This document shows positions 1-8,831 of a DNA stretch of 64,000 nucleotides, piece after piece (the first letter of the stretch is position 1; every line of letters starts with the position of its first letter). Where the stretch lies: contig NZ_FQTX01000003.1 of the NCBI RefSeq assembly GCF_900129045.1, positions 62,001-126,000 of the forward strand. Direction: 5' to 3'. The DNA comes from Bifidobacterium merycicum DSM 6492. GTDB taxonomy: Bacteria; Actinomycetota; Actinomycetes; Actinomycetales; Bifidobacteriaceae. A program made the position numbers and the translations under genes. Under the pieces are notes generated by a model. That model made no database searches, was not told the DNA's origin, and was given only the letters and a program-made list of their open reading frames with translations.

Positions 1-41
1 CGTTTGCTGAGTTTGCGCTTACGCTTCTTCCCCTGTGCCAT
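1..41 (-). CDS. N-terminal fragment of an unidentified basic protein (runs off the window)
   Basis: An ATG at 41-39 on the minus strand opens a frame reading MAQGKKRKRKLSKR up to the window edge. It begins 17 bases downstream of the mutY stop on the same strand, so it could be the next gene of a short operon. The visible part is almost all Lys/Arg, as in small ribosome- or nucleic-acid-associated proteins, but 13 residues cannot identify a family. No function is assigned. Confidence 0.4.
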   Translation of the reverse strand, partial: MAQGKKRKRKLSK

Positions 42-57
42 AACGTCACCAGTCTAC

Positions 58-951
58 CTATTCGGGAAGGCGCAACGAGCCGTCCGGCAGCATCTCGACA
101 AGACCGTCATCATCCAACGACGCCACGCACGCATCGAGCTGCACCCGATCCTCCCACAGCCGCTCAACCCGCGCACGCTCCAACGTACCGCCGGAAGGCA
201 ACCCACGCAACGCTTCCAACACCAGCCCGCGCACCTGGCGATCAGTGCCTTGGAAACGCTGGCGGGGCCTGGTACGCCGCTGTCCCAATCCGGGCCTTCC
301 GTTGCGCAGGAACGCGCATTGCCCCGCGATCGGGCAACTCTCGCACAACGGTGCTTTCGCCATGCACACCGTCGCGCCAAGCTCCATCACCGCCTGATTC
401 CACACCACGGACACCTTGTCGGATTCCGGCAGCAATCGACGTGCCATCTCACGCTCCACCTGACTCGCCGAACCGCCTAACGACTCCTCACCACGGAACG
501 CGCGCGCCAGCACGCGCCGAATATTCGTATCGATCACGGCGATACGCTCGCCGAAAGCGAAACTCATCACCGCGCTCGCGGTGTAATCGCCCACACCGGG
601 AAGCGCCACCAGCTCGTCATAGGTGCGCGGCAGTTCGCCGTCATACCGTTCGGCCACGGTACGCGCGCACTCCTGCAATCGCAATGCGCGCCGCGGATAG
701 CCGAGCCTGCCCCATGCGGTGATGACCTCCGCCTTCGGAGCGGCGGCGAGCGCACGCGCATCAGGCCACCGTTCCATCCAAGCCGTCCAATACGGCACGA
801 CGCGGCTCATCTGGGTCTGCTGGCTCATCACTTCGGAAACGAGCACGCCCCAGGCGGTGGCCCGTCCGAAGCGCCACGGCAGGTCACGGGCGTTGCTCTC
901 CCACCATGCGGCGAGACGCAAGGCGATATCGGTATCGGTGTCGTTCATCAT
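58..951 (-). CDS. mutY: A/G-specific adenine glycosylase MutY
   Basis: 297 aa. This base-excision enzyme removes adenine paired with 8-oxoguanine. Visible signatures: the catalytic Glu in VSEVMSQQTQ (about residue 40), the helix-hairpin-helix LVALPGVGDYTASAVM (about 114-129) followed by the catalytic Asp in VIDTNIRR (about 141), and a perfect Cys-X6-Cys-X2-Cys-X5-Cys [4Fe-4S] loop at about 196-212. It is shorter than the roughly 350-residue E. coli enzyme, so the C-terminal 8-oxoG-reading (Nudix-like) domain is reduced. Two adjacent ATGs (951 and 948) are possible starts. It is divergent from trmL, with the starts only about 17 bases apart. Confidence 0.95.
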   Translation of the reverse strand: MMNDTDTDIALRLAAWWESNARDLPWRFGRATAWGVLVSEVMSQQTQMSRVVPYWTAWMERWPDARALAAAPKAEVITAWGRLGYPRRALRLQECARTVAERYDGELPRTYDELVALPGVGDYTASAVMSFAFGERIAVIDTNIRRVLARAFRGEESLGGSASQVEREMARRLLPESDKVSVVWNQAVMELGATVCMAKAPLCESCPIAGQCAFLRNGRPGLGQRRTRPRQRFQGTDRQVRGLVLEALRGLPSGGTLERARVERLWEDRVQLDACVASLDDDGLVEMLPDGSLRLPE

Positions 952-968
952 TCATATTCTTAGCATCT

Positions 969-1610
969 ATGACTAACGATGCAGCAAATCCCGAAGACCA
1001 AGTCGAGAAGATGTTCGAATACGGTTACCGCAAGTCCAATTACGGACCCGACGAGCTGGTGACCGACGCGCACGGCAACCCCATTTCCGTAGTGGACGCC
1101 ATGCTGAGCGCCGAAGACGCGGCGAAGGCGGAAACCGCCACACCGCACCTGTGCTACTACTCCCCGCGCATTCCGGGCAACACCGGTTCCGCAATCCGCC
1201 TGTGCGCGGTGACCGGCACAATCCTGCATTTGGTGGAGCCACTTGGATTCAATCTGCGCGATACGAAGCTGCGCCGCGCCGGATTGGATTATCACGATAT
1301 GGCGCACGTGGTATTACACCCGAATTTTGAAAACCTAGTGGAATCCATGCCGAATTCACGCATCATCGCGTTCACTGCACACGCCACCAAACTGTATACC
1401 GATATCGAATACAAACCGACCGATATTCTATTGTTCGGCCCGGAGCCGGGCAATATTCCCGATCCGATGGATATTATGGCCGGTCCGCATGTGGCCGAAC
1501 AGGTGCGATTGCCAATGCGCCCGAGCCTGCGTTCCCTGAACCTCACCAACTGCGCATCCATCGCCATCTACGAAGCATGGCGCCAACTAGGCTTCGCCGG
1601 CGGCCAGTAA
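969..1610 (+). CDS. trmL: tRNA (cytidine/uridine-2'-O-)-methyltransferase TrmL (SPOUT family)
   Basis: 213 aa from the ATG at 969; an upstream in-frame extension to 906 overlaps mutY and is unlikely. TrmL methylates the wobble ribose 34 of leucine tRNAs using AdoMet. SPOUT signatures are PRIPGNTGSAIRLCAVTG (motif 1), LLFGPEPGNIPDPM (motif 2) and VRLPMRPSLRSLNLTNCASI (motif 3, knot). The first 45 or so residues (NPEDQVEKMFEYGYRKSNYG) precede the usual TrmL start and form a small actinobacterial-style extension. It is convergent with the PFL/DUF711 gene across the hairpin-rich gap 1611-2021. Confidence 0.93.
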   Translation: MTNDAANPEDQVEKMFEYGYRKSNYGPDELVTDAHGNPISVVDAMLSAEDAAKAETATPHLCYYSPRIPGNTGSAIRLCAVTGTILHLVEPLGFNLRDTKLRRAGLDYHDMAHVVLHPNFENLVESMPNSRIIAFTAHATKLYTDIEYKPTDILLFGPEPGNIPDPMDIMAGPHVAEQVRLPMRPSLRSLNLTNCASIAIYEAWRQLGFAGGQ

Positions 1611-1675
1611 TCCATCCCCTGCCTGCCAACTTCTAGGTTTTTCAATAATTTATTTACTTTTGTATAGCAAGTTCC

Positions 1676-1768
1676 GCGGGAGAGGCGGCGGGGGTCTATT
1701 CCCGACACGCTCCAGGCCGCTCAGGCCAAGTCTTTACGGTCTGAAACAGACCCCGCCGCCTCTCCCGC
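1676..1768 (-). repeat. Long hairpin element A (25-nt arms, 43-nt structured loop)
   Basis: Arms 1676-1700 and 1744-1768 are complementary over about 24 pairs with one bulged G. Read on the minus strand, the loop contains AGACCGTAA, CTTGGCC, CGGCCT and GTGTCG in that order and is flanked by TCTGTT on the left and AATAGA on the right. The same series occurs in element B at 1838-1924 on the plus strand, although the distal stem sequences differ. The TCTGTT/AATAGA junction gives a G.U pair in the same place in both elements, which suggests that the RNA read from this strand is the functional form. No T-run follows directly on the minus strand. Confidence 0.8.
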
Positions 1769-1837
1769 TATGCTGAGTTCAACTTAAGTAAGTTTTCTTT
1801 TCTTTTATGCAAGACACAACGAAATGTACGAAAGCGA

Positions 1838-1924
1838 GCAGAAGAGCGGGATATTCTGTTCGAGACCGTAAGCTTGGCCGAACGGCCTTGAGTGTGTCGC
1901 GAATAGAATATCCCGCTCTTCTGC
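1838..1924 (+). repeat. Long hairpin element B (25-nt arms, 37-nt structured loop)
   Basis: Arms 1838-1862 and 1900-1924 pair over 25 positions, the only imperfection being a G.T (G.U in RNA). The loop 1863-1899 reads AGACCGTAA, CTTGGCC, GAA, CGGCCTTGAG, TGTGTCG and can form an inner GGCC/GGCC stem. It matches the loop of element A in opposite orientation, while most of the stem sequence differs but still pairs. The two elements are 69 bases apart in the gap between the convergent trmL and PFL genes. They may act as a bidirectional terminator, but the conserved loop is not explained by that. The rest of the gap 1611-2021 shows no gene. Confidence 0.8.
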
Positions 1925-2021
1925 GACCTCCCTATTACAGCAGCTTATGCACCCAACGCAAGCACAGATCGCAAGAATGAATCGTACGCGACGCATGCAT
2001 CAGGAAGAGGGAAAGGAGAGG

Positions 2022-3386
2022 CTAGTTCTTGAAGGAGTGGATCGGTGCCGGAATGCGGCCGCCACGGGTCACGAAGGCCTCACAGCTGGTCTGGTTCACC
2101 GGAATGATCGGCGCATAGCCCATCAGACCGCCGAAGTTGGCCATTTCGCCCACGCCCTTGCCTTCCACGGGGATAACGCGCACTGCGGTGGTCTTCTGGT
2201 TGACCATGCCGATGGCCGCTTCGTCGGCGATGATGCCGGAGATGGTGGCCGCGGTGGTGTTGCCAGGAATGGCGATCATGTCAAGGCCGACGGAGCACAC
2301 GCAGGTCATGGCCTCAAGCTTCTCGATCTTCAGGCAGCCGTTGGTGGCCGCGTCGATCATGTTCTTGTCTTCGGAGACCGGGATGAACGCGCCGGACAGG
2401 CCGCCCACATAGGAGGACGCCATGATGCCGCCCTTCTTCACCTGGTCGTTGAGCATGGCGAGCGCCGCGGTGGTACCCGGGGCACCCACCTGTTCCAAGC
2501 CGATCTTCTCCAACACTTCGCCAACGGAATCGCCGACGGCCGGGGTCGGGGCAAGCGACAGGTCGATGATGCCGAACGGCACGCCGAGGCGACGAGACGC
2601 CTCCTGGGCCACCAGCTGGCCGACACGCGTGATCTTGAACGCGGTGCGTTTGATGGTTTCGCACAGGAATTCGAAATCCTTGCCCTTGGCCTCGTCCAGC
2701 GCACGGGAGACCACGCCCGGGCCGGAAACGCCGACGTTGATCACGGCGTCGCCTTCGGTCACGCCATGGAAGCCGCCCGCCATGAACGGGTTGTCGTCGG
2801 GGGCGTTGCAGAACGCCACAAACTTCACGCATCCGTAGGAATCGTTATCAGCGGTGGCGTGCGCGATGTCCTTGATGATATGGCCGAGCAGTTCAACGGA
2901 ATTCATGTCGATGCCGGTCTTGGTGGAGCCCACGTTCACGGAGGAACACACGATGTCGGTTTCGGAAAGCGCCTGCGGCAGGGAACGGATAAGCATCTCC
3001 TCGGCCGGGGTCATGGACTTGGACACGAGTGCGGAATAGCCGCCGATCAGGTCGACGCCGACCTTCTTGGCAGCACGGTCGAGCGCGTGCGCGATCTTGA
3101 CGAAGTCCTCGGAGCTCTTGCAGGAGCTTGCGCCGACCAGCGAGATCGGAGTGACGGTGATGCGCTTGTTGACGATCGGGATGCCGTAGTCGCGTTCGAT
3201 GGCCTGGCCGGTGGATACGAGATCCTTGGCATACGTGGTGATCTTGTTGTAGATGTTCTCGCAGGCCTCGTCGACGCTGTCGGCGGCGCAGTCCAGCAGG
3301 CTGATGCCCATGGTGATGGTGCGCACGTCGAGCTTCTCCTGCTCGATCATCTTGTTGGTCTCGTGGACCTCCATGATATTCAGCAT
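2022..3386 (-). CDS. PFL family protein (UPF0210/DUF711)
   Basis: 454 aa, with ATG at 3386 preceded by AAGGAAAAACC. It belongs to the UPF0210/DUF711 family, structurally related to the pyruvate formate-lyase/glycyl-radical barrel superfamily but without the radical loop; its reaction is unknown. Characteristic stretches are [20 protein letters not shown] near the N-terminus, [20 protein letters not shown] and a conserved [19 protein letters not shown]. It lies 57 bases downstream of the ACT-domain gene on the same strand, the standard pairing for this family, so the ACT protein probably senses an amino acid or similar ligand for it. Confidence 0.92.
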   Translation of the reverse strand: MLNIMEVHETNKMIEQEKLDVRTITMGISLLDCAADSVDEACENIYNKITTYAKDLVSTGQAIERDYGIPIVNKRITVTPISLVGASSCKSSEDFVKIAHALDRAAKKVGVDLIGGYSALVSKSMTPAEEMLIRSLPQALSETDIVCSSVNVGSTKTGIDMNSVELLGHIIKDIAHATADNDSYGCVKFVAFCNAPDDNPFMAGGFHGVTEGDAVINVGVSGPGVVSRALDEAKGKDFEFLCETIKRTAFKITRVGQLVAQEASRRLGVPFGIIDLSLAPTPAVGDSVGEVLEKIGLEQVGAPGTTAALAMLNDQVKKGGIMASSYVGGLSGAFIPVSEDKNMIDAATNGCLKIEKLEAMTCVCSVGLDMIAIPGNTTAATISGIIADEAAIGMVNQKTTAVRVIPVEGKGVGEMANFGGLMGYAPIIPVNQTSCEAFVTRGGRIPAPIHSFKN

Positions 3387-3443
3387 GGTTTTTCCTTACG
3401 GTTGCTCGGATTCGAAGGTTCGGTTACTTGCCTGGCCAGCAGC

Positions 3444-3716
3444 TCAGACGCGGTGCATCTTGGTGAAGATCTCTTCGCGCTGGCAGCGGATGCGCACGCC
3501 GATCTCCTCGCCGAGCTTGTCGAGATCGTCGACGACGGTGCCGAATTCTTCGTCGGCGTTGGAGTAGTCCACAATCATCATCATGTTGAAGAAACCGTCG
3601 ATGATGGTCTGCGAAATGTCGAGTACGTTGACCTTGTGCGCGGAAAGATAGGTGCAGACGCGTGCGATGATGCCGACAGTATCCTGACCGACGACGGTGA
3701 TGATTGCCTTGTTCAT
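3444..3716 (-). CDS. ACT domain protein (UPF0237)
   Basis: 90 aa, with ATG at 3716 after TTAGGGAGTTCC, a good ribosome site. A single ACT domain fills the protein (NKAIITVVGQDTVGIIARVC at the N-terminus, then VLDISQTIIDGFFNMMMIVD), which is the family usual length of about 90. ACT domains bind small ligands such as amino acids at a dimer interface. It is the first gene of a two-gene unit with the PFL protein. A -10 like TATACT lies at 3789-3784 on the minus strand, leaving a leader of about 67 bases. Confidence 0.93.
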   Translation of the reverse strand: MNKAIITVVGQDTVGIIARVCTYLSAHKVNVLDISQTIIDGFFNMMMIVDYSNADEEFGTVVDDLDKLGEEIGVRIRCQREEIFTKMHRV

Positions 3717-4089
3717 GGAACTCCCTAATCGTTAGGTGCGAATATCCAGTTACCGCCTCGGCGAATTGCCGGGCGTGCCCCCAAGTATAGGAAACGCACG
3801 CGCCAAAACACCCCTCTCCCCCGCTTTTCGCATTACATGGTGAGACGCCACATGCGCATGTCAGTAGTCAAGCGTTTGCCTAGGTCGTCACCGCCCGCGG
3901 ATTCACCCGCGCTGTGTCGCAACACAGCATGACATGCAACATCCGCCGGCAAATTACAACGCAGCGCACATATTGTGCCCATATCTCGCACATATCGTGT
4001 ACATACCCCTGCACATACGGCAGCGGCCCCGCACCCGCCGTGTCACAAGGAACACGCAGGAACGGGGCCGCCGGATACGGCTCTGCGTC
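3717..4089. other. 373-base intergenic region: ACT promoter side and GH32 3' hairpin
   Basis: The right part near 4023-4071 holds an inverted repeat, GCGGCCCCG (4023-4031) against CGGGGCCGC (4063-4071), with an inner GTGT/ACAC pair. It lies just past the GH32 stop and probably terminates that operon, although no T-run is present. Near 3965-4010 there is a short imperfect direct repeat of GCACATATYGTG. The left part holds the likely ACT-gene promoter. No ORF with coding character was found. Confidence 0.5.
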
Positions 4090-6003
4090 TTAGCGCCAAA
4101 TACCGTTCAATGCACGCGCATCAACCGCATCGATCTTGCCGGACGACGCGATGCGAAGCTCACCGTCGCCATCGGCGCCTTGGAACAGCATGCTTCCTGC
4201 CGCCTGACCGCCATTGAGGAACACTTCGACAACATTGCGGTCGAAGAACACCTCCACCTGGCGAACATCGGCAATGCCGCTGTCGAAGTCGACATCCTCC
4301 ACCGCAGTGCCCTTGGCCACCAGGCGGGTCACGCCATCAACGCGCTGCAGCAGCAGTTCGGTCGGCCTGCCGTCCTGCGGGTTGATGCCCTTCGCCAGCA
4401 CCATGATGGCATCGGCATCATCTGCCAGATGCACGTTCGCATAGTATGCGTTGCCGGGAGCCGTAACGACCATATCCCCGCCATCGCCGTGCACGGCGAG
4501 ACGCTCGCCGAGCAGCTCGCGGTACACTTCATCAACCGGCCTGCTATACAGCCTGCCGTCACGCACATGCAATTCGCGCGGCAGCGACATCATGCCGTTG
4601 GCAAGGCACGGCTGTTCGACACGCATCGCCGGGAAGTCGGTATACCAGCCGAATACGATGCGACGGCCGTTATCGTCGACGAAGCTTTGCGTGGCGTAAT
4701 ATCCGGTGCCGAAATCGCACCAGTCGCTGGCCTTGACATCCAGTTTCGGACCATTATCGGTATTCACCAAGTCGCCGGCATACCAGCGCACCTGCTGGAA
4801 ACGTCCCTGCTTGTCGCGGTAATGCATCAGCGCGCCCACGGCAACCGTCGTACCGTCGACCTGGAACAGGTCAGGGCATTCGTAGGTGCGTGCGATCTGA
4901 TGGCCGAAATCGGCGAGTACCGGCCCTTCGTAGCGCCATGTCACATTGCGCTTGAGCGGCTTCTTCGCGGAGAACAACGTCATGGCGGGAACGGTGGCGT
5001 TATTCGGCTGGTCGACGCCCGGCTTGCCCTGCGGGGAGCAGGTGAACCAGCCACCGGTATTCTGGGTGCTGATGCCGGGAACCGCACTATCGGCGGCATC
5101 TGCGCCAAATTCCGATACCGGCAGATTGGTGGCGGTTACCATATAGGCACGATCCGGGTCGAGCGCCTCGCCGCCCATGCCGCATTCAACCTTCGGATCA
5201 CGGAAGTCATAGCCAAAATCGTCATTCGCACGCAGCGCCACCGGCGATTCCACGCGAACATGCACGCCGTCCTCGCACAGGCAGGTGGTCTGGTATTCGG
5301 TGACGGAGGATTCGTCGCCGCGGATTTCCAGATGACGGGTCAGGTACAGGCGGATGGCGCTTGCCTCGTTGCCGGCGGCCGGATTGTCATGCTCGTCCAC
5401 GGTCACGGCCGAACCGGAGAACGCGCCGCCGACGATACGCTCGTCGGTGTGCAGTTCGGGCTGCGGTTCAAGGAAGACCGGCAGATGAGTCCAATGCACC
5501 AGATCACGGCTTACCGCGTGCCCCCAATGCATATTGTCCCAGCCGAAACCATACGGGTTGAGCTGGAAGAACAGGTGGTAGCGCCCTTGGAACTGGCACA
5601 GGCCGTTCGGATCGTTCATCCAACGTGCGAACGGTTCGAAATGCGCGCCCGAACGCCCGAAACGGTTGTAGATCTGTTCCAGCGTGGGCTGTGCAGGCCA
5701 ATCGGTGTCGCTTGGATTCATGTTCACGTAGCGAACGCCGTTGTCAAGCAGGTCATCGCATTCGGAAAGGTAGCCGAAGCGTACAACCAGGCCGCTTGCC
5801 GCCACGGTGACGGTGGATTTCTGCGGCACCGCAATGGAGAAATGATGCCTGCGTTCGGCGATGGGCATGGTGTGCGCCGCGATTGCGACGCCGTTGCCGT
5901 CCGCAACGGTGACGACGGCGTTCCCCTCGCCACAGCGTTCGGCGAACAGATCGAGCTGCCGGTAGCCGCCGGTTTCGATGGAGATGGAATAGGTATTCGA
6001 CAT
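4090..6003 (-). CDS. Glycoside hydrolase family 32 beta-fructofuranosidase (intracellular)
   Basis: 637 aa from the ATG at 6003, chosen because GAGGGG precedes it; an upstream in-frame extension to 6108 overlaps the lacI stop. GH32 enzymes cleave terminal beta-fructosyl residues from sucrose and fructo-oligosaccharides. The catalytic signatures are WMNDPNGL (nucleophile Asp about 131), FRDPKV (transition-state Asp) and YECPDLF (acid/base Glu), followed by the C-terminal beta-sandwich. No signal peptide is present, so it acts on imported sugar. About 120 residues precede the usual first blade and form an extra N-terminal domain. It is the last gene of the ABC transporter operon. Confidence 0.95.
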   Translation of the reverse strand: MSNTYSISIETGGYRQLDLFAERCGEGNAVVTVADGNGVAIAAHTMPIAERRHHFSIAVPQKSTVTVAASGLVVRFGYLSECDDLLDNGVRYVNMNPSDTDWPAQPTLEQIYNRFGRSGAHFEPFARWMNDPNGLCQFQGRYHLFFQLNPYGFGWDNMHWGHAVSRDLVHWTHLPVFLEPQPELHTDERIVGGAFSGSAVTVDEHDNPAAGNEASAIRLYLTRHLEIRGDESSVTEYQTTCLCEDGVHVRVESPVALRANDDFGYDFRDPKVECGMGGEALDPDRAYMVTATNLPVSEFGADAADSAVPGISTQNTGGWFTCSPQGKPGVDQPNNATVPAMTLFSAKKPLKRNVTWRYEGPVLADFGHQIARTYECPDLFQVDGTTVAVGALMHYRDKQGRFQQVRWYAGDLVNTDNGPKLDVKASDWCDFGTGYYATQSFVDDNGRRIVFGWYTDFPAMRVEQPCLANGMMSLPRELHVRDGRLYSRPVDEVYRELLGERLAVHGDGGDMVVTAPGNAYYANVHLADDADAIMVLAKGINPQDGRPTELLLQRVDGVTRLVAKGTAVEDVDFDSGIADVRQVEVFFDRNVVEVFLNGGQAAGSMLFQGADGDGELRIASSGKIDAVDARALNGIWR

Positions 6004-6071
6004 AGTAGACCCCTCTACACGTGTGAAATGAATATGGAAAATGGATGGAAATACTAAAAGGCTCAGTGCCG

Positions 6072-7160
6072 TCAGGAAACGATCGAATCGCGTTCGATGA
6101 TGCGGCAACGCAACGATGTCATCGGACCGTTCTCCGAACGCCTGATCGAATCCTCACTGCGTGCAAGGCTTTCCGTGGCGGCTTCATCGTCGATCATGGC
6201 AACCAGCTGCCGAATCGCTTCGAAGCCCATTTCATAATGGGGCAATTCCAGCGTGGTCAGAGATGGCTTGAGCACGTCCGTGATGAACGGTTGATTGTCG
6301 ATGCTGATCACCGACACGTCGGTTCCGATGCGCACTCCGCGTTCACGCGCGGCTTCGTAGATGAAGGTGGCGCGCACATCATTGAAGCAGAAGATGCCGT
6401 CCGGCTTGATTTCGTCGAACACCCGCGCCGCCTCAGCGGCAGCGTTGGTCGACTCCAATACATTGACGACCAAAGCGTCATCGAATGGAATACCAGCTTC
6501 CGCAAGCGCACGCCGATAGCCAGCCAGACGCTCCCTCTGCGCGATATTGGTGATTGAGGAACCGTAGTAAACGATGCGCCCGCATCTGGCTTGAATCAGA
6601 CGGTTGGTGGCGTCGTACCCTGCCATTTCGTCGTCGGGGTAGATCGAGGGAATCTTGCGATCCTCGTCTTCGCTGTCGACGACGACCATGGGGCTGCCTT
6701 CGAGTTCGGCGGGGATCTTCACAACACGGTGGTACATCATGGCATACAGGAAACCGTCCACGCGGTACTGCCGCAGGGCCGCGATCTCCTGGTTCTCCAG
6801 TTCCCGATTGTTTCCCGTGTTGACGGTGAGCAGAATATAGCCGAGTTTGCGCGCTGCCTCCTGCGCTCCCATCAGTACGCGCCCCGCATATGGCGTGGTG
6901 GCGATCTCATCGGTGATAAAGCCGAGGGCATACGACCTGCTGGTGCGCAATGTGCGCGCCGCGGAGTTCGGCTTGTACCCCATTGATTGGGCCGTTTCGC
7001 GCACTCGTTGCGCAACCGCCTTGCTGACGCGATTGCGGTCCTTGTTGTTCATGACCAACGACACGGTGCAAATGGAGACGCCGGCCTCTTTTGCGATGTC
7101 TTTGATCGATACCAATGGTTTTGCCTTGTCTGCTTGGCGGCTTTGTGAAGCAGATTCCAT
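6072..7160 (-). CDS. LacI family transcriptional regulator
   Basis: About 362 aa. The start at 7160 (MESASQ) is preferred because GGCGGG stands 7 bases upstream; an ATG at 7187 is an alternative. The LacI helix-turn-helix is near residue 17 (VSIKDIAKEAGVSICTVSLV), followed by the hinge (YKPNSAARTLRTSRS) and a periplasmic-binding-protein-like sugar domain. It is embedded between the DUF624 gene and GH32, all leftward, so it probably represses its own operon through the operator at 11621-11653 and is released by the imported sugar or a breakdown product. Confidence 0.92.
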   Translation of the reverse strand: MESASQSRQADKAKPLVSIKDIAKEAGVSICTVSLVMNNKDRNRVSKAVAQRVRETAQSMGYKPNSAARTLRTSRSYALGFITDEIATTPYAGRVLMGAQEAARKLGYILLTVNTGNNRELENQEIAALRQYRVDGFLYAMMYHRVVKIPAELEGSPMVVVDSEDEDRKIPSIYPDDEMAGYDATNRLIQARCGRIVYYGSSITNIAQRERLAGYRRALAEAGIPFDDALVVNVLESTNAAAEAARVFDEIKPDGIFCFNDVRATFIYEAARERGVRIGTDVSVISIDNQPFITDVLKPSLTTLELPHYEMGFEAIRQLVAMIDDEAATESLARSEDSIRRSENGPMTSLRCRIIERDSIVS

Positions 7161-7195
7161 TGTATGCCCGCCTTTCTTTGACGACACTCTGCCGT

Positions 7196-7864
7196 TCAGC
7201 TTTTCGCGTATCGGATGCCCGGCTGCTCCCGGTCATGGATGTCCATTCCCGGAATCCGGCTGAACAAGTACACGATCCACGCAGCGCAGAACATCGGCAG
7301 CGACATGCCGAACACCATGAGCAGACCCGGCCATTGCGCCCAGGCAAGGATCGCCAGCAGTGCGAGTCCGATCTGCAGCAGGGTACACAGCGGACGGGCC
7401 ACGATCATGGTCAGCGTTGTGCGGACGATCCACAGCGGACGTTCGTCATAGTTCGCGCGCACCACCCAGACCAGCATGGTGAAGGCCAGCAATACCAGTG
7501 CCAGCACGAACAGTACGCCGGAAACCGCCACGTCGAACGTTCCGCGTGCATGCCAGTTCATCATGTAGTAGTCGATGGCGAGCACCACCCAGCATACGGC
7601 CAACGGCCAGCCGAAGAGATTCGCCTGCTTGAGCTCGTTTTTCCATGCACCGTGGAAGATGCCCCATACTTCCTTGGCACGCATCGACCGATCCTCGGCA
7701 CGCAGCCACGTGCGGAACGTGGTTTGCGCGGCGGCGCAGGATGGGAAGAATCCCAGCACCACGGCACCCAGCAGTGTGTGCACGAGCATGGCGATGTTCA
7801 CCACGAAGATCGTGAGCAACAGACGGCAGAACCGTTCATAGGCCACGGAAAAACGAGCGAGCAT
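7196..7864 (-). CDS. DUF624 (YesL-like) membrane protein
   Basis: 222 aa, with ATG at 7864 preceded by AAAGGGATTTGCC. About five hydrophobic segments are visible (near residues 10-40, 75-95, 105-130, 150-170 and 180-200), with FFPSCAAAQTTFR in the first loop. DUF624/YesL proteins regularly sit next to LplABC-like oligosaccharide transporters in Gram-positive bacteria and are thought to assist uptake, but no reaction is known. It follows the second permease gene directly (17 bases), within the fructan operon. Confidence 0.88.
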   Translation of the reverse strand: MLARFSVAYERFCRLLLTIFVVNIAMLVHTLLGAVVLGFFPSCAAAQTTFRTWLRAEDRSMRAKEVWGIFHGAWKNELKQANLFGWPLAVCWVVLAIDYYMMNWHARGTFDVAVSGVLFVLALVLLAFTMLVWVVRANYDERPLWIVRTTLTMIVARPLCTLLQIGLALLAILAWAQWPGLLMVFGMSLPMFCAAWIVYLFSRIPGMDIHDREQPGIRYAKS

Positions 7865-7880
7865 GGCAAATCCCTTTCAA

Positions 7881-8819
7881 TCAGCCCTTGACGGCACCGA
7901 GCATGACGCCCTTGTTGAAGTACTTCTGCAGGAACGGGTACAGCACCAGCAGAGGCAGGGTGGAGACGATGATGATGCCGAACTTGATCTGGTCGGCCGC
8001 CTGCTGTTGGGCCGCGGCGTTGACGTTCGTACCGGTACCTTGCGCCACCAGCAGCAACTGCTGCAAGACCACCTGCAACGGCTGCTTCGAATCGTCGGTG
8101 ATGTAGATCAAGCCTGTCATGAAGTCGTTCCAGTGGCCGACGAAGTAGTACAGGCCGATGACGGCGAGGATGGCGGAGCTCAACGGCAGCACGATCTTGA
8201 AGAAGTAGCCGAAGTAGCTCAGGCCGTCGATCTGCGCCGCATCATGCAGCTCCTCCGGAATGGAGGTTTCGAAGAAGGAGCGTGCCACGATCACGTTGTA
8301 CACGGAGACCGCGCCTGGCAGGATGAACACCCACATGGTGTTGTTGATGCCGAGGGCCTTGTACAGCAAGTAGTTCGGGATCAGGCCGCCGCTGATGAAC
8401 ATGGTGACGGTGAACAGGAACATGATGACGCGGCGCGGCTTGAATTCGCGGCGGGACAGTGCGAAGGCGCAGGGGATGGTCACGGCCATGTTGACCGCGG
8501 TGCCGACCACCGAGTAGATGATCGTGTTGAGATAGCCCTGCCAGATGCGATGGTTGGTGAACACCTTCGCATAGCCGGCGAAGGTCACGCCCTTGGGCAG
8601 CAGTGACACTTCACCGCCGGCCACGGCGTTCGGATTGGAGAACGACGCGATGACCACGAACCACAGCGGGTAGAGCACTGCGACCACGGTGAATACCAGG
8701 AGCAGCACGATGACGAAGTCGACCGCCCAGTCGGCTGGGGTCTTCTTCTGCCGTACATGCTTGTTCCAGGGAATATCGTTCGTATTGCGGGCAACGAACC
8801 CGGTTGTTGTTGCAGACAT
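7881..8819 (-). CDS. Carbohydrate ABC transporter permease (CUT1, LplC type)
   Basis: 312 aa, with GGAGGCAGCAATC before the ATG at 8819. It is an inner-membrane channel subunit with six predicted transmembrane helices and the EAA loop ELHDAAQIDGLSYFGYFFKI that contacts the shared ATPase. The N-terminal RQKKTPADWAVDFVIVLLLVF and the C-terminal KGVMLGAVKG are typical of LplC/YtcP-like permeases. It follows the partner permease by 12 bases. No ATP-binding subunit is present in the operon; as usual for bifidobacterial CUT1 importers, a shared MsiK-type ATPase encoded elsewhere is inferred. Confidence 0.94.
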   Translation of the reverse strand: MSATTTGFVARNTNDIPWNKHVRQKKTPADWAVDFVIVLLLVFTVVAVLYPLWFVVIASFSNPNAVAGGEVSLLPKGVTFAGYAKVFTNHRIWQGYLNTIIYSVVGTAVNMAVTIPCAFALSRREFKPRRVIMFLFTVTMFISGGLIPNYLLYKALGINNTMWVFILPGAVSVYNVIVARSFFETSIPEELHDAAQIDGLSYFGYFFKIVLPLSSAILAVIGLYYFVGHWNDFMTGLIYITDDSKQPLQVVLQQLLLVAQGTGTNVNAAAQQQAADQIKFGIIIVSTLPLLVLYPFLQKYFNKGVMLGAVKG

Positions 8820-8831
8820 GATTGCTGCCTC

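Noticed and set aside
1611..2021. CRISPR-like repeats in the hairpin-rich gap
   Set aside because: Only two inverted copies with different stems and no spacers of regular length; no cas genes nearby.
1947..3728. A 593-residue plus-strand frame opposite the ACT/PFL pair
   Set aside because: His/Asp-rich antisense artefact of GC-rich coding DNA; the minus-strand genes are conserved families with good ribosome sites.
3934..6057. A 707-residue plus-strand frame opposite GH32
   Set aside because: No family features; GH32 on the minus strand carries all three catalytic motifs.
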